Shown here: piece by piece, positions 42,698 to 55,083 of the stretch
Numbering within the stretch: the stretch's first letter is position 1
Layout of the letters: every line of letters starts with the position of its first letter
Source of the DNA: Streptomyces triticirhizae
GTDB taxonomy: Bacteria > Actinomycetota > Actinomycetes > Streptomycetales > Streptomycetaceae
Assembly (NCBI RefSeq): GCF_003696235.1
Contig: NZ_RFFJ01000002.1
Span: 1-64,000 of the forward strand
Direction: 5' to 3'
Length of the DNA stretch: 64,000 nucleotides
Notes under the pieces: generated by a model
Told to the model about the DNA's origin: nothing
What the model saw: only the letters and a program-made list of their open reading frames with translations
Database searches by the model: none
Position numbers and translations under genes: made by a program

Positions 42698-44233
42698 GTG
42701 AGCGGTATCGGGAACCAGACAAACCCGCTACGCGACGCCCAGGACCGCCGGCTGCCCCGCATCGCGGGGCCGTCGGGCCTGGTCATCTTCGGGGTTACCG
42801 GCGACCTCTCCCGCAAGAAGCTGATGCCGGCCGTCTACGACCTGTCCAACCGCGGGCTGCTGCCGCCGGGTTTCTCCCTGGTGGGCTTCGCCCGCAGGGA
42901 CTGGGCGGACGAGGACTTCGCCCGGGTGGTGCACGACTCGGTCAAGCAGCACGCCAGGACGCCGTTCCGCGAGGAGGTCTGGCGGCAGCTGTCCGAGGGG
43001 ATGCGCTTCGTCCAGGGCACCTTCGACGACGATGACGCGTTCGTCCGACTGCGGGGCACCATCGATGAGTTGGACAAGGCGCGGGGCACCGGGGGGAACT
43101 TCGCGTTCTACCTGTCGGTGCCGCCGAAGTTCTTCCCCACCGTGGTGCGGCAGTTGAAGAAGCACCAGCTCTCCGAGGGCTCGGGCGACAGCTGGCGGCG
43201 GGCGGTGATCGAGAAGCCCTTCGGGCACGACCTGGCCTCGGCGCGCGAGCTGAACCGGGTGGTGCACGACGTCTTCCCGGCGCACGAGGTGTTCCGGATC
43301 GACCACTACCTGGGCAAGGAGACGGTCCAGAACATTCTGGCGCTGCGCTTCGCCAACACCATGTTCGAGCCGCTGTGGAACCGCTCGTTCGTGGACCATG
43401 TCCAGATCACGATGGCCGAGGACATCGGCATCGGCGGCCGGGCCGGGTACTACGACGGGATCGGCTCGGCCAGGGACGTCATCCAGAACCACCTGCTCCA
43501 ACTCCTCGCGCTGACGGCCATGGAGGAGCCCTCCTCGTTCGACGCCGACACCCTGGTCACCGAGAAGCTCAAGGTGTTGAACGCCGTGAAGCTGCCGGCC
43601 GACCTGGGCGCCCACACGGTGCGCGGGCAGTACGCGGCGGGCTGGCAGGGCGGCGAGAAGGTCGCCGGCTATCTGGAGGAGGACGGGATCGACCCGGCCT
43701 CGGTCACCGACACCTACGCGGCCATAAAGCTGGAGATCGACAACCGCCGCTGGGCCGGCGTCCCGTTCTACCTGCGGACCGGCAAGCGGCTCGGCCGGCG
43801 GGTCACGGAGATCGCGGTGGTCTTCCAGCGCGCCCCCTACTCGCCGTTCAACACCACGGACACCCAGGAGTTGGGCCACAACGCCCTGGTGATCCGGGTG
43901 CAGCCGGACGAGGGGATCACGGTCCGCTTCGGCTCCAAGGTGCCCGGCACCCAGATGGAGATCCGGGACGTGACGATGGACTTCGCCTACGGCGAGTCCT
44001 TCACGGAGTCCAGCCCGGAGGCGTACGAGCGGCTCCTGCTGGACCTGCTGCTCGGCGACGCCAACCTCTTCCCCCGGCACCAGGAGGTCGAGCGCTCCTG
44101 GGAGATCCTCGACCCGGTCGAGGAGTTCTGGGCGAGCCACGGCAAGCCGGAGCCGTACACCGCCGGCACCTGGGGCCCCAAGGCGGCGGACGACATGCTG
44201 GCGCGCGACGGACGGAGCTGGCGGCGGCCATGA
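42698..44233 (+). CDS. zwf: Glucose-6-phosphate 1-dehydrogenase
   Basis: This 511-residue enzyme makes the first NADPH of the oxidative pentose-phosphate pathway. The cofactor motif is [15 protein letters not shown], the substrate motif RIDHYLGKE with the catalytic histidine following Asp, and EKPFGHD is conserved. I chose GTG 42698, seven bases after tal, with GGAGGG inside the tal end. Its stop overlaps opcA as ATGA. Confidence 0.97.
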   Translation: MSGIGNQTNPLRDAQDRRLPRIAGPSGLVIFGVTGDLSRKKLMPAVYDLSNRGLLPPGFSLVGFARRDWADEDFARVVHDSVKQHARTPFREEVWRQLSEGMRFVQGTFDDDDAFVRLRGTIDELDKARGTGGNFAFYLSVPPKFFPTVVRQLKKHQLSEGSGDSWRRAVIEKPFGHDLASARELNRVVHDVFPAHEVFRIDHYLGKETVQNILALRFANTMFEPLWNRSFVDHVQITMAEDIGIGGRAGYYDGIGSARDVIQNHLLQLLALTAMEEPSSFDADTLVTEKLKVLNAVKLPADLGAHTVRGQYAAGWQGGEKVAGYLEEDGIDPASVTDTYAAIKLEIDNRRWAGVPFYLRTGKRLGRRVTEIAVVFQRAPYSPFNTTDTQELGHNALVIRVQPDEGITVRFGSKVPGTQMEIRDVTMDFAYGESFTESSPEAYERLLLDLLLGDANLFPRHQEVERSWEILDPVEEFWASHGKPEPYTAGTWGPKAADDMLARDGRSWRRP

Positions 44234-45252
44234 ACATCGATCTCACGGACACCACGTCGAGCCAGATCAACTCCACGCTGATCAGGGCCCGCAGGACCAC
44301 CGGCTCGCCGGCGGTCGGCATGGTGCTGACCATGGTCATCGTGACCGACGAGGGCAACCACTACGACGCGCTCAAGGCCGCCAACGAGGCGTCCAAGGAG
44401 CACCCCTCGCGCACCCTGGTCGTCATCGCGCGGCCGGGCCGTTCCCCGCGCGAGCGGGCCTCGGCCCGGCTGGACGCCGAGGTGCGGGTCGGCGGGGACA
44501 CCGGCATCGGGGAGACGGTGCTGCTGCGGCTGCACGGCGAGTTGGCCGGGCACGCGCACAGCGCGGTCCTGCCGCTGCTGCTCCCGGACGCCCCGGTGGT
44601 GGTGTGGTGGCCCGAGGAGGCGCCGGCGCACCCCTCGGACGACCCGCTGGGCGCGCTGGCGCAGCGGCGGATCACCGACGCGGCCGCCGCCGAGGACCCG
44701 ACGGCCGAGCTGGCCCGCCGCGCCAAGGTCTACTCGCCGGGCGACACGGACCTGGCCTGGACCAGGATCACGCCGTGGCGCAGCGTGCTGGCGGCGGCGC
44801 TGGACCAGAAGCACACGCCGATCACCGGCGCCGAGGTCGAGGGCGAGGAACACAACCCGAGCACCGAGCTGTTGGCGCTCTGGCTGGGCAGTCGGCTCGG
44901 CGTCCCCGTCACCCGGATCGCGACCCAGGGCCCGGGGATCACCGCCGTGCGGCTGACCGTCGAGGACGGGCAGATCTGCCTGGACCGGCCCGACGGCTCG
45001 CTGGCGACCCTGGCCGTGCCGGGCCAGCCCGACCGGCATGTGGCGCTCAACCGGCGCGCCACCTCGGAGCTGCTCGCCGAGGAGCTGCGCCGTCTCGACC
45101 CGGACGAGGCGTACGCGCAGGCCGTGCGCGCCCCGCGCGAGGCGGCCACCGCCGGGGAACGGGCCAACGCCGGCGCCTCGGAGGGGAGTTCGGGGAACGG
45201 GGGCCGGTCCAGGGGCAAGAAGGCGGGCGCTTCGGCCAAGGCCGCCTCGTGA
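44230..45252 (+). CDS. opcA: OpcA, glucose-6-phosphate dehydrogenase assembly/effector protein
   Basis: The 340-residue protein matches the OpcA family ([20 protein letters not shown] start; [11 protein letters not shown] centrally). OpcA activates and helps assemble Zwf, with which it is translationally coupled (ATGA overlap at 44230-44233). The last 40 residues are Ala/Gly/Lys-rich and probably disordered. Its stop overlaps pgl as GTGA. Confidence 0.95.
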   Translation: MNIDLTDTTSSQINSTLIRARRTTGSPAVGMVLTMVIVTDEGNHYDALKAANEASKEHPSRTLVVIARPGRSPRERASARLDAEVRVGGDTGIGETVLLRLHGELAGHAHSAVLPLLLPDAPVVVWWPEEAPAHPSDDPLGALAQRRITDAAAAEDPTAELARRAKVYSPGDTDLAWTRITPWRSVLAAALDQKHTPITGAEVEGEEHNPSTELLALWLGSRLGVPVTRIATQGPGITAVRLTVEDGQICLDRPDGSLATLAVPGQPDRHVALNRRATSELLAEELRRLDPDEAYAQAVRAPREAATAGERANAGASEGSSGNGGRSRGKKAGASAKAAS

Positions 45253-45995
45253 CCGCGCCGAGGCTGCTGGTCCACCGGGACCAGCGGCTGATGGCCGAGG
45301 CCACGGCGGCGCGGCTGATCACCACGATCCAGGACGCCCAGGCCACCCGTGGCTCCGCGTCCGTGGTGCTGACCGGGGGGCGGAACGGCAACGGCCTGCT
45401 GGCCGCGCTGGCCGCCGCCCCGGCCAGGGAGGCCGTCGACTGGTCGCGGCTGGACCTGTGGTGGGGCGACGAGCGGTTCCTGCCGGCGGGCGACCCGGAC
45501 CGCAACCACACCCAGGCCGGCCAGGCCCTGCTGGACGCGGTGCCGGTCGAGCCGGGACGGGTCCATGTGATGCCGGCGTCCGACGGGCCCTACGGCGAGG
45601 ACGCGGAGGCGGCGGCCGAGGCGTACGCCGCCGAACTGGCCGGGGCCACCGACCCGTTCGACGTGGTGCTGCTGGGCGTCGGTCCTGACGGGCATGTGGC
45701 GTCGCTCTTCCCCGGGCTGCCGGGGGTGAGCGAGCGGTCGGCGACGGTGGTGGCGGTGCGCGAGGCACCCAAGCCGCCGCCCACCCGGCTGAGCCTGACC
45801 CTGCCCGCGATCAACGCGGCCCGCCAGGTCTGGCTGTTGGCGGCCGGCGCCGACAAGGCGAAGGCGGCGGCAGCCGCCCTGGCCGCCACCGACCCGGTCG
45901 AGACCCCGGCCGCCGGCGCCCGGGGCACCGACCGGACCCTGCTGCTCGTCGACCAGGCTGCCGCCGTCGAGCTGCCCCCGGCGGCGGCCGGCTGA
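45249..45995 (+). CDS. pgl: 6-phosphogluconolactonase
   Basis: This 248-residue DevB-type lactonase hydrolyses 6-phosphogluconolactone made by Zwf. Motifs are SVVLTGGRNGNGLL, LWWGDERFLP and GVGPDGHVASLFP. It starts at GTG 45249 overlapping opcA and ends the operon, 31 bases from the convergent pgi gene; I see no terminator in that gap. Confidence 0.95.
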   Translation: MTAPRLLVHRDQRLMAEATAARLITTIQDAQATRGSASVVLTGGRNGNGLLAALAAAPAREAVDWSRLDLWWGDERFLPAGDPDRNHTQAGQALLDAVPVEPGRVHVMPASDGPYGEDAEAAAEAYAAELAGATDPFDVVLLGVGPDGHVASLFPGLPGVSERSATVVAVREAPKPPPTRLSLTLPAINAARQVWLLAAGADKAKAAAAALAATDPVETPAAGARGTDRTLLLVDQAAAVELPPAAAG

Positions 45996-46026
45996 CGCAC
46001 GACCGAAGACCGCCGGGGGCCGTCGC

Positions 46027-47688
46027 TCACCTGCCGCGCAGCGCGCGGTAACGGGCGACCAGCCCGGCGGTCGAGGCGTCGAGACCCGGCACCTCGGCGC
46101 CCTCGGTCAGCGCCGGCTCGACCCGCTTGGCGAGCACCTTGCCCAGCTCGACGCCCCACTGGTCGAACGAGTCGATGTCCCACACGGCGCCCTGCACGAA
46201 GACCTTGTGCTCGTAGAGCGCCACCAGCTGGCCCAGCACGGACGGCGACAGCTCCTCGGCCAGGATGGTGGTCGTCGGCCGGTTCCCGGGGAACGTCCGG
46301 TGCGGCACCAGCTCCTCGGCGACGCCCTCGGCCCGCACCTCGTCCGGCGTCTTGCCGAACGCCAACGCCTGGCCCTGCGCGAACAGGTTGGCCATCAACA
46401 GGTCGTGCTGCTCGGCGAGTTCAGGCGCCAGCTCCGCCACCGGGCGGGCGAAGCCGATCAGGTCGGCCGGGATCAGCCTGGTGCCCTGGTGGAGCAGCTG
46501 GTAGTACGCGTGCTGCCCGTTGGTGCCGGGGGTGCCCCAGACCACCGGCCCGGTCTGCCAGGTGACGGGCACTCCGCTCCGGTCGACGCGCTTGCCGTTG
46601 GACTCCATGTCCAACTGCTGGAGGTAGGCGGTGAACTGCGAGAGGTAGTGGCTGTAGGGCAGCACCGCGTGCGCCTGGGCGTCGAAGAACGCGCCGTACC
46701 AGATGCCCAACAGGCCCAGCAGCAGGGGCGCGTTCTCCTCGGCGGGCGCCGTGCGGAAGTGCTCGTCCATCAACCGGAACCCGTCGAGCATCTCCCGGAA
46801 CCGCTCGGGTCCGATGGCGATCAGCAGCGAGAGGCCGATGGCCGAGTCGTAGGAGTACCGGCCGCCGACCCAGTCCCAGAACTCGAACATGTTGGCCGTG
46901 TCGATGCCGAAGGCCGCGACCTTCTCGGCGTTGGTCGACACGGCGACGAAGTGCCGGGCGACGGCCGAGGCGTCGCCGCCGAGCCCGTCGAGCAGCCACT
47001 TCCGGGCCGAGGTGGCGTTGGTGATGGTCTCGATGGTGGTGAACGTCTTGGAGGCGACGATGAACAGCGTCGTCGCCGGGTCCAGCCCGCGCAGCGCCTC
47101 GTGCAGGTCGGCGCCGTCCACGTTGGAGACGAAACGGAAGTCCAACTCCCGCGCGGTGTACGGCAGCAGTGCCTCGTACGCCATCGCGGGGCCCAGGTCG
47201 GAGCCGCCAATGCCGATGTTGACGACCGTCTCGATGCGCCGGCCCGTGTGCCCGCGCCAGTCGCCGGAGCGCACCCGCTCGGCGAAGTCCGACAGCCGCG
47301 CCAACACCGCGTGCACGGCCGGCACCACATTCTCGCGGACTTCGCCGTCCACCTCGATCACCGCGTCGGCCGGCGCCCGCAGCGCGGTGTGCAGCACCGC
47401 GCGGTCCTCGGTGACATTGATCCGCTTGCCCCCGAACATCGCGTCGCGCAGCCCGGCCACGTCCGTGGCGACGGCCAACTCCCGCAGCAGGCGGAGGGTT
47501 TCGTCGGTCACCAGCTGCTTGGAGTAGTCCAGGAAGAGCCCGCCCACGGTCAGCCCGAACCGTTCGGCCCGCTTCGGGTCCCCGTCGAACAGCTCCCGCA
47601 GGCTCACCTCGCCCAGTTCGGCGCGGTGCTGTGCCAGCGCCTTCCACTCGGGCAGTTGATCGAGCCTGACCCGGCCACCTTCAGTCAT
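46027..47688 (-). CDS. pgi: Glucose-6-phosphate isomerase
   Basis: This 553-residue enzyme interconverts glucose-6-P and fructose-6-[13 protein letters not shown], the catalytic glutamate region in [19 protein letters not shown] and the C-terminal lysine region [20 protein letters not shown] are all present. It is transcribed towards the pgl operon and separated from rbpA by a strong hairpin. Confidence 0.97.
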   Translation of the reverse strand: MTEGGRVRLDQLPEWKALAQHRAELGEVSLRELFDGDPKRAERFGLTVGGLFLDYSKQLVTDETLRLLRELAVATDVAGLRDAMFGGKRINVTEDRAVLHTALRAPADAVIEVDGEVRENVVPAVHAVLARLSDFAERVRSGDWRGHTGRRIETVVNIGIGGSDLGPAMAYEALLPYTARELDFRFVSNVDGADLHEALRGLDPATTLFIVASKTFTTIETITNATSARKWLLDGLGGDASAVARHFVAVSTNAEKVAAFGIDTANMFEFWDWVGGRYSYDSAIGLSLLIAIGPERFREMLDGFRLMDEHFRTAPAEENAPLLLGLLGIWYGAFFDAQAHAVLPYSHYLSQFTAYLQQLDMESNGKRVDRSGVPVTWQTGPVVWGTPGTNGQHAYYQLLHQGTRLIPADLIGFARPVAELAPELAEQHDLLMANLFAQGQALAFGKTPDEVRAEGVAEELVPHRTFPGNRPTTTILAEELSPSVLGQLVALYEHKVFVQGAVWDIDSFDQWGVELGKVLAKRVEPALTEGAEVPGLDASTAGLVARYRALRGR

Positions 47689-47779
47689 GTTCGCCTCGGC
47701 TATCCCTTGTGCTTGCGTCGAGGCACACGCTAGTCGATCAGCGATCGCGGCCCGGCCAGGGGCCGCACCCCGGACAGGC

Positions 47780-47822
47780 CACGGGCCCGGCCCCGGCCTG
47801 TTCGGCCGAGTCCGGGCCCGTG
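47780..47822. terminator. Hairpin between rbpA and pgi
   Basis: CACGGGCCCGG (47780-47790) pairs perfectly with CCGGGCCCGTG (47812-47822). The 21-base loop can form an inner CGGCC/GGCCG stem. It lies 43 bases beyond the rbpA stop and should end the upstream minus-strand transcript. Confidence 0.65.
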
Positions 47823-47864
47823 CACCGAGGGACCGTTCTCGCTGGGATGTACTCGGTTGTTCTC

Positions 47865-48200
47865 TCAGATCTCACCGCGCAGCTTGGCCAGCGCCTCGGC
47901 GAGGATGGCCTCGCCGTCCGCGTCGCTGCGCCGCTCACGCACATAGGCCAGATGCGTCTTGTAGGGCTCGGTGCGCGGTGGGTCGGGCGGATCGTCCCGC
48001 TCGGTGCCTGCCGGGAAACCACAACGAGGACAGTCCCAGGTCTCCGGGATCTGTGCGTCGCTGGCGAAGCTGGGCTGTGTCTCGTGCCCGTTCGCGCACC
48101 AGAAGGAGACCCTCAGCCGGGGCGCGGTCTCACCACGCTCGGCCTCACCCATGGGCCCCGCCCCGACCCGGCTGCCCCGGATCGCGTTGCCACCTGCCAC
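47865..48200 (-). CDS. rbpA: RNA polymerase-binding protein, RbpA family
   Basis: The 111-residue protein has the zinc-ribbon-like cysteines [10 protein letters not shown] and [11 protein letters not shown] and the C-terminal [20 protein letters not shown], resembling the RbpA sigma-interaction helix. RbpA stabilises HrdB-type sigma-RNA polymerase complexes. The sequence differs from the classical RbpA I know from Streptomyces coelicolor and is more likely the paralogue found beside secG. I chose GTG 48200, with GGGAG upstream, giving [15 protein letters not shown]. Confidence 0.85.
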   Translation of the reverse strand: MAGGNAIRGSRVGAGPMGEAERGETAPRLRVSFWCANGHETQPSFASDAQIPETWDCPRCGFPAGTERDDPPDPPRTEPYKTHLAYVRERRSDADGEAILAEALAKLRGEI

Positions 48201-48283
48201 GGTCGTTACTCCCTGCCTGCCATCCTGCGAAGTCCTCAGTCTATGCAAGGCTCAACGCACGTCCAGTGCTGGGAGTTACTGAC

Positions 48284-48514
48284 TTATGACTTCATCAGCA
48301 GACCGAGAACCACCACGATCCCGGCCCAGACCAGGCCCACGACGACGGTGATCCGGTCCAGGTTCCGCTCGGCGACGGACGAGCCGCCGACGGAGGACTG
48401 CATACCCCCGCCGAACATGTCGGAGAGGCCGCCGCCCTTGCCCTTGTGCATCAGCACGAGAAGCGCCAGCAGGGCGCTGAAGACGATCAGGGCGATCTGG
48501 AACGCCGTTTCCAC
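48284..48514 (-). CDS. secG: SecG preprotein translocase subunit
   Basis: This 76-residue membrane protein has two helices (FQIALIVFSALLALLVLMH and ITVVVGLVWAGIVVVLGLLM) around the conserved cytoplasmic loop GKGGGLSDMFGG. It assists SecYE protein export. I chose GTG 48514 because homologues start here; a TTG at 48535 is possible. The stop is TAA, unusual in this GC-rich window. Confidence 0.93.
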   Translation of the reverse strand: METAFQIALIVFSALLALLVLMHKGKGGGLSDMFGGGMQSSVGGSSVAERNLDRITVVVGLVWAGIVVVLGLLMKS

Positions 48515-48568
48515 GACTGGACCAACTCTCTGCAACGACGGACAACGGATGACATTCCGGGCGTGAAT

Positions 48569-48616
48569 CCGGGAGCCGACCCGCCCCGGCGCGAGGCGCC
48601 GGCGGCCGACTCCCGG
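48569..48616. terminator. Nested hairpin between tpiA and secG
   Basis: The outer arms CCGGGAG (48569-48575) and CTCCCGG (48610-48616) enclose a perfect 7-bp stem with a GAG loop (48586-48602). It could partly terminate or stabilise the message between tpiA and secG. Confidence 0.5.
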
Positions 48617-48653
48617 ACAGGGTACCGGCTGGGACCCCGGATGGCCCCAGGGC

Positions 48654-49430
<777 letters not shown>

Positions 49431-49514
49431 GCGCCCGCCCCTTTCCTGTCTGCTGTGGTGGCTGCGCCGGACGCGCGCTCGCGCCCGGGAGTGGTGTCGC
49501 GGCGCCGGGACATC

Positions 49515-50717
49515 TCAGTCCTCCAGCGCGGCCAAGCCCGGGAGGGTCTTGCCCTCCAGGTACTCCAGGCTGGCGCCGCCGCCGGTGGAGATGTGCCCGA
49601 AGCCGTTCTCGTCCAGGCCCAGGAGCCGGACGGCGGCCGCCGAGTCCCCACCGCCGACCACGGTGAAGGCGGGGCTGTCGATCAGGGCCTGGGCCACGGC
49701 CCGGGTGCCCTCGGCGAAGTCGGGGTGCTCGAAGACGCCCATCGGCCCGTTCCAGAAGACGGTCGCCGCGTCGGCGACCTTGGCCGCGAACAGCTCCTGG
49801 GTGCGCGGGCCGATGTCCAGGCCCTGGAGGCCGGCCGGGATGGCGTCGGCCGCGACCTCGACCGGGCCGGCCGGCGCCTTGGTGCGCAGGTCGGGGAACT
49901 CCTTGGCGGCGATCACGTCCACCGGGAGCACGAACTCCACGCCCTTCTCCTCGGCGCGGCGCAGGTACTCGCGCACGGCCGGGATCTGGTCGGACTGGAG
50001 CAGCGAGTCGCCGACCTCGTGGCCCTGGGCCGCGAGGAAGGTGTAGGCCATGCCGCCGCCGATCAGGATGCGGTCGGCGCGTTCCAGCAGGTGGTCGATG
50101 ACGCCCAGCTTGTCGGAGACCTTGGCGCCGCCGAGGACCACCGCGTAGGGGCGGGCGACGTCCTCGGTGAGCTGCTTCAGGACGCCGACCTCGGTGGCGA
50201 TCAACCCGCCGGCGGCGTGCGGCAGTCGGGCGGGCAGGTCGAAGACGGAGGCGTGCTTGCGGTGCACGGCGCCGAAGCCGTCGCCGACGTAGGCGTGGGC
50301 CAGGGCGGCCAGTTGGTCGGCGAACGCGCCGCGCTCGGCGTCGTCCTTGCTGGTCTCCCCCGCGTTGAACCGGAGGTTCTCCAGCAGCGCCAGCTGCCCG
50401 TCGGCCAGCCCGGCGACCGTCTCGCGGGCGCTGTCGCCCACGGTGTCGGCGGCGAACGCGACGTCCTGGCCGAGGAGTTCGCCGAGCCGGCGGGCGACGG
50501 GGGCCAGCGAGTACGCCGGGTCGGGCGCGCCCTTGGGGCGGCCGAGGTGCGAGGCGACGACGACCCGGGCGCCCGCGTCGAGCAGCCCGCGGATGGTCGG
50601 CACGGCGGCCCTGATGCGGCCGTCGTCGGTGATGGTCCCGTCGGCGAGCGGGACGTTGAGGTCGGCGCGGACGAACACCCGCCGCCCGGCGACCGTCAGA
50701 TCGTCAGTGGTCTTCAT
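49515..50717 (-). CDS. pgk: Phosphoglycerate kinase
   Basis: This 400-residue kinase carries the N-terminal signature [22 protein letters not shown], the ADP-binding [10 protein letters not shown] and the C-terminal [14 protein letters not shown] chose ATG 50717 ([14 protein letters not shown]); an upstream frame would add 41 unlikely residues. It makes ATP in lower glycolysis and sits between gap and tpiA. Confidence 0.97.
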   Translation of the reverse strand: MKTTDDLTVAGRRVFVRADLNVPLADGTITDDGRIRAAVPTIRGLLDAGARVVVASHLGRPKGAPDPAYSLAPVARRLGELLGQDVAFAADTVGDSARETVAGLADGQLALLENLRFNAGETSKDDAERGAFADQLAALAHAYVGDGFGAVHRKHASVFDLPARLPHAAGGLIATEVGVLKQLTEDVARPYAVVLGGAKVSDKLGVIDHLLERADRILIGGGMAYTFLAAQGHEVGDSLLQSDQIPAVREYLRRAEEKGVEFVLPVDVIAAKEFPDLRTKAPAGPVEVAADAIPAGLQGLDIGPRTQELFAAKVADAATVFWNGPMGVFEHPDFAEGTRAVAQALIDSPAFTVVGGGDSAAAVRLLGLDENGFGHISTGGGASLEYLEGKTLPGLAALED

Positions 50718-50791
50718 GGTTGTCTGGACTCCTAGAGGCTCTCGGATGACCCGCTCCTGTCCGCGAGGCGAGGACGCGCCGGCCACGCGCG

Positions 50792-50828
50792 AGGGCCCGC
50801 CGAGCGCGGTGCGCGCTCCACGGGCCCT
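50792..50828. other. Intercistronic hairpin between gap and pgk
   Basis: AGGGCCC (50792-50798) and GGGCCCT (50822-50828) flank an inner GAGCGC/GCGCTC stem (50802-50807, 50813-50818). It lies in the 158-base gap between gap and pgk and may modulate read-through or mRNA stability. No T-tract follows on the transcribed minus strand. Confidence 0.45.
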
Positions 50829-50875
50829 TTGACCTGCCATTCCGGCGGCCGGTCGGCGCCGCGCTCAGCGGAGCG

Positions 50876-52012
<1,137 letters not shown>

Positions 52013-52042
52013 TCAACGGGCCCCGCCCGGGGGCGCGGGCGT

Positions 52043-53020
52043 TCAGCCGACCATCTCCTCGGTGAGGTTCGACTCCGTGCCGGGAATGCCCAGGTCCTGC
52101 GCCCGCTTGTCGGCCATCGCCAACAGCCGCCTGATGCGGCCGGCCACGGCGTCCTTGGTGAGCGGCGGGTCGGCGAGCGCGCCCAACTCCTCCAACGAGG
52201 CCTGCTTGTGCTCCATCCGGAGCCTCCCGGCCGCCGCCAGGTGGTCGGGGACCTCCTCGCCGAGGATCTCCAACGCGCGTTGCACGCGGGCGCCGGCGGC
52301 CACGGCGGCCCTGGCGGAGCGGCGGAGGTTGGCGTCGTCGAAGTTGGCCAGGCGGTTGGCGGTGGCCCGCACCTCGCGGCGCATCCGCCGCTCCTCCCAG
52401 GCCAGCACCGACTCGTGCGCGCCGAGACGCGTCAACAGCGCGCCGATCGCGTCACCGTCCCTGACCACGACCCGGTCAACGCTGCGCACCTCGCGCGCCT
52501 TGGCCCCGATCTGGAGCCGGCGGGCGGCGCCGACCAGGGCGAGGGCGGCCTCGGGGCCCGGGCACGTGACCTCCAGGGAGGAGGAACGTCCCGGCTCGGT
52601 GAGCGAGCCGTGCGCCAGGAACGCCCCGCGCCAGGCGGCCTCCGCGTCGCAGGTGGCCCCCGAGACCACCTGGGGCGGCAGGCCCCTGATGGGACGCCCC
52701 CGGCCGTCGACCAGCCCGGTCTGCCGGGCCAGCTGGTCACCGCCGGCGACCACCCTGACCACGTAGCGGCTGCCTCGGCGCAGCCCGCCGGGGGCCATCA
52801 CCACGAGGTCGGAGGAGTGCCCGAAGATCTCCAGAATGTCCCGGCGCAGCCGCCGGGCGGCGATGCCGGTGTCCAGCTCCGCCTCGATCACGATCCGCCC
52901 GCTGACCAGGTGGAGACCACCCGCGAAGCGCAGGATCGACGACACCTCCGACTTGCGGCAGCAGGTGCGGGTGACGGGAAGACGGGAGATCTCGTCCTTC
53001 ACCGCGGCCGTCATCGCCAT
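52043..53020 (-). CDS. whiA: WhiA sporulation regulator
   Basis: This 325-residue DNA-binding protein has a LAGLIDADG-homing-endonuclease-like N-terminal domain ([20 protein letters not shown]) and a C-terminal helix-turn-helix ([19 protein letters not shown]). With WhiB it directs the switch to sporulation in Streptomyces. It ends LTEEMVG, a few residues shorter than the S. coelicolor protein as I recall it. Its start overlaps the yvcK end by ten bases. Confidence 0.97.
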   Translation of the reverse strand: MAMTAAVKDEISRLPVTRTCCRKSEVSSILRFAGGLHLVSGRIVIEAELDTGIAARRLRRDILEIFGHSSDLVVMAPGGLRRGSRYVVRVVAGGDQLARQTGLVDGRGRPIRGLPPQVVSGATCDAEAAWRGAFLAHGSLTEPGRSSSLEVTCPGPEAALALVGAARRLQIGAKAREVRSVDRVVVRDGDAIGALLTRLGAHESVLAWEERRMRREVRATANRLANFDDANLRRSARAAVAAGARVQRALEILGEEVPDHLAAAGRLRMEHKQASLEELGALADPPLTKDAVAGRIRRLLAMADKRAQDLGIPGTESNLTEEMVG

Positions 53021-54093
53021 GGGCCGATCCTTCCATGCATCCGAAAAACACGGTCATACGCGGCGGCCAGAAGCTCGGGATCGTGCCGGGCCGAGCTGGC
53101 GCCGGGACCCGAACCACCGTTCGCGGCCACCGGGGCCAGCACCACCTCGGCCCCCAGTCGCTCGGCGGCGGCCCTGCTCAGGCTCTCTCCGTCCGGGACG
53201 GCGGCCCGATCGGCCAGCACCACGTCAAAGGCGAGTTTAGGGGCGTGTTGTACCAAAACCTCCACATGACGCTGCGGTGAGAAGCCATCAGTTTCGCCGG
53301 GTTGGGGCGCGAGGTTCAGCGACAGGACCCTGCGGGCCTTCGTGCTGACCAGGGCGTCGAGCAACTCGGGCACCAGCAGATGGGGGATGACGGAGGAGAA
53401 CCACGAACCCGGGCCCAGAACCACCCAGTCGGCGTCGAGCACGGCGGCCACCGCCTCCGGCACGGCCGGCGGGTCGCTGGGCACCAGCATCACCTCACGC
53501 ACCTCGCCCGGGGTCAACGCCACCGCCGCCTGCCCGCGCACCCGCGCCAACTCGCCCGGCCTGGCCGGGTCATGACCGAGCACCAGCGCCTCAAGGGCCA
53601 GCGGCACGGCGGACATCGGCAGCACCCTGCCGTGCGCGCCCAACAGCTTGCCCACCAGGTCGAGCGCGCCGACGTGGTCGCCCAACTGCTCCCAGAGCGC
53701 GACGATCAGGAGATTTCCCACGGCGTGGTCGTGGAGGGCGCCCTCGCTCTGGAAGCGGTGCTGGATCACCTCCGACCAGGTGCGCCCCCACTCGTCGTCG
53801 CCGCAGAGCGCGGCCAGCGCCTTGCGCAGGTCGCCGGGCGGCAGGACGCCCAACTCGTCGCGGAGCCGGCCGCTGGACCCCCCGTCGTCGGCGACGGTGA
53901 CGACGGCGGTGAGGTCGCCGGTGATCCGCCGCAGCGCGGTGAGCGAGGCGGACAGGCCCATGCCGCCGCCCAGCGCCACCACCTTCGGCTGCGCGCCCCG
54001 CCGGACGCCGCGCACCGTGCGGCCGACGCGGCGGCCCAGCACGGGGGACCCGCCGCCGGCCGCCCGCCGCTGTCTCGCACCCTTCCGTGGCAT
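53011..54093 (-). CDS. yvcK: YvcK/CofD-like protein, UDP-GlcNAc-binding family
   Basis: The 360-residue protein has the CofD-like nucleotide-sugar fold: [35 protein letters not shown] and [11 protein letters not shown]. YvcK binds UDP-N-acetylglucosamine and is linked to cell-wall precursor control. The basic N-terminal 35 residues are variable. It lies between rapZ and whiA in the conserved rapZ-yvcK-whiA operon. Confidence 0.94.
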   Translation of the reverse strand: MPRKGARQRRAAGGGSPVLGRRVGRTVRGVRRGAQPKVVALGGGMGLSASLTALRRITGDLTAVVTVADDGGSSGRLRDELGVLPPGDLRKALAALCGDDEWGRTWSEVIQHRFQSEGALHDHAVGNLLIVALWEQLGDHVGALDLVGKLLGAHGRVLPMSAVPLALEALVLGHDPARPGELARVRGQAAVALTPGEVREVMLVPSDPPAVPEAVAAVLDADWVVLGPGSWFSSVIPHLLVPELLDALVSTKARRVLSLNLAPQPGETDGFSPQRHVEVLVQHAPKLAFDVVLADRAAVPDGESLSRAAAERLGAEVVLAPVAANGGSGPGASSARHDPELLAAAYDRVFRMHGRIGPWR

Positions 54094-54096
54094 CGG

Positions 54097-55017
54097 CTAC
54101 TCGCGTCCCATGTCCCGGTGGACGATCACGGTCTCCACTCCCTCCGCCGCCAGCCGGCGGGCCAGCCGCTCGGACATGGCCACGCTGCGGTGCTTGCCGC
54201 CGGTGCAGCCGACGGCGATGGTCACATAGCGCTTGCCCTCGCGCCGGTACCCGGCCGCCACCAGCTGGAGCAGCTCCGCGTACCGGTCGAGGAACTCCTT
54301 GGCGCCGGGCTGGTTGAAGACGTACCCGGCGACCTCGTCGCTGGTGCCCGTGTAGGGACGCAGCTCGGGCACCCAGTGCGGGTTGGGCAGGAAGCGGCAG
54401 TCCACGACGTGGTCGGCGTCCACCGGGAGCCCGTACTTGTAGCCGAAGGACATCACGGTGGCCCGCAGCTCCGGCTCGTCGCCTCCGGCGAACTGGGCGT
54501 CCATCTTGGCGCGCAGCTCGTGGACGTTGAGGTTGGAGGTGTCGATCACCAGGTCGGCGTCGCCGCGCAGCTCCCGCAGCAGGTCGCGTTCGGCGGCGAT
54601 GCCGTCCACGATCCGTCCGTCGCCCTGGAGCGGGTGCGGGCGGCGGACCGACTCGAACCGCTGGACCAGCGCGTTGTCCGACGCCTCCAGGAAGACGATG
54701 CGCCGGGTGACGCCCTTGGTCTCCAGATCGGTCAGGGACTCCCGCAGGTTGTCGAAGAAGCCGCGCCCGCGCACGTCGACCACCACGGCGATCCTGGCCA
54801 CGTTGCCCTGGGAGCGGGCGCCGAGGTCGACCATGGTGGGGATCAGGGCCGGGGGGAGGTTGTCCACCACGAACCAGCCGAGATCCTCCAGGCACTTGGC
54901 CGCCGTGGACCGGCCGGCGCCCGACATCCCGGAGATGATCACCAGCTCGGGAGTGGTCGCGGCCTCCTCCCCGCCGGGCGGGGTGGTCGGTTCCTCGTCT
55001 CTGCCGTGTTCGCTCAT
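54097..55017 (-). CDS. rapZ: RapZ family P-loop nucleotide-binding protein
   Basis: The 306-residue protein has the Walker motif IISGMSGAGRSTAAKCLE, VVDNLPPALIP and the C-terminal phosphate-binding GCTGGKHRSVAMSERLA. In E. coli RapZ controls glmS through small RNAs; in Gram-positives the role is unclear, but the link with yvcK suggests amino-sugar control. I chose ATG 55017, with GGGGGA nine bases upstream; TTG 55026 is an alternative. The 66-base gap to uvrC holds no gene. Confidence 0.94.
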   Translation of the reverse strand: MSEHGRDEEPTTPPGGEEAATTPELVIISGMSGAGRSTAAKCLEDLGWFVVDNLPPALIPTMVDLGARSQGNVARIAVVVDVRGRGFFDNLRESLTDLETKGVTRRIVFLEASDNALVQRFESVRRPHPLQGDGRIVDGIAAERDLLRELRGDADLVIDTSNLNVHELRAKMDAQFAGGDEPELRATVMSFGYKYGLPVDADHVVDCRFLPNPHWVPELRPYTGTSDEVAGYVFNQPGAKEFLDRYAELLQLVAAGYRREGKRYVTIAVGCTGGKHRSVAMSERLARRLAAEGVETVIVHRDMGRE

Positions 55018-55083
55018 CTCGCTCAATCCCCCGCCTGTCCTTCGGTGATGTGGGGCGTTGTCAGTGGCCTCTTCCGCGCTCGC

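Noticed and set aside
55058-55066. TTGTCAGTG, a perfect -35 of the RecA-independent damage motif
   Set aside because: On the plus strand it is followed after eight bases by CGCGCT, not TANNNT, and no plus-strand gene lies downstream.
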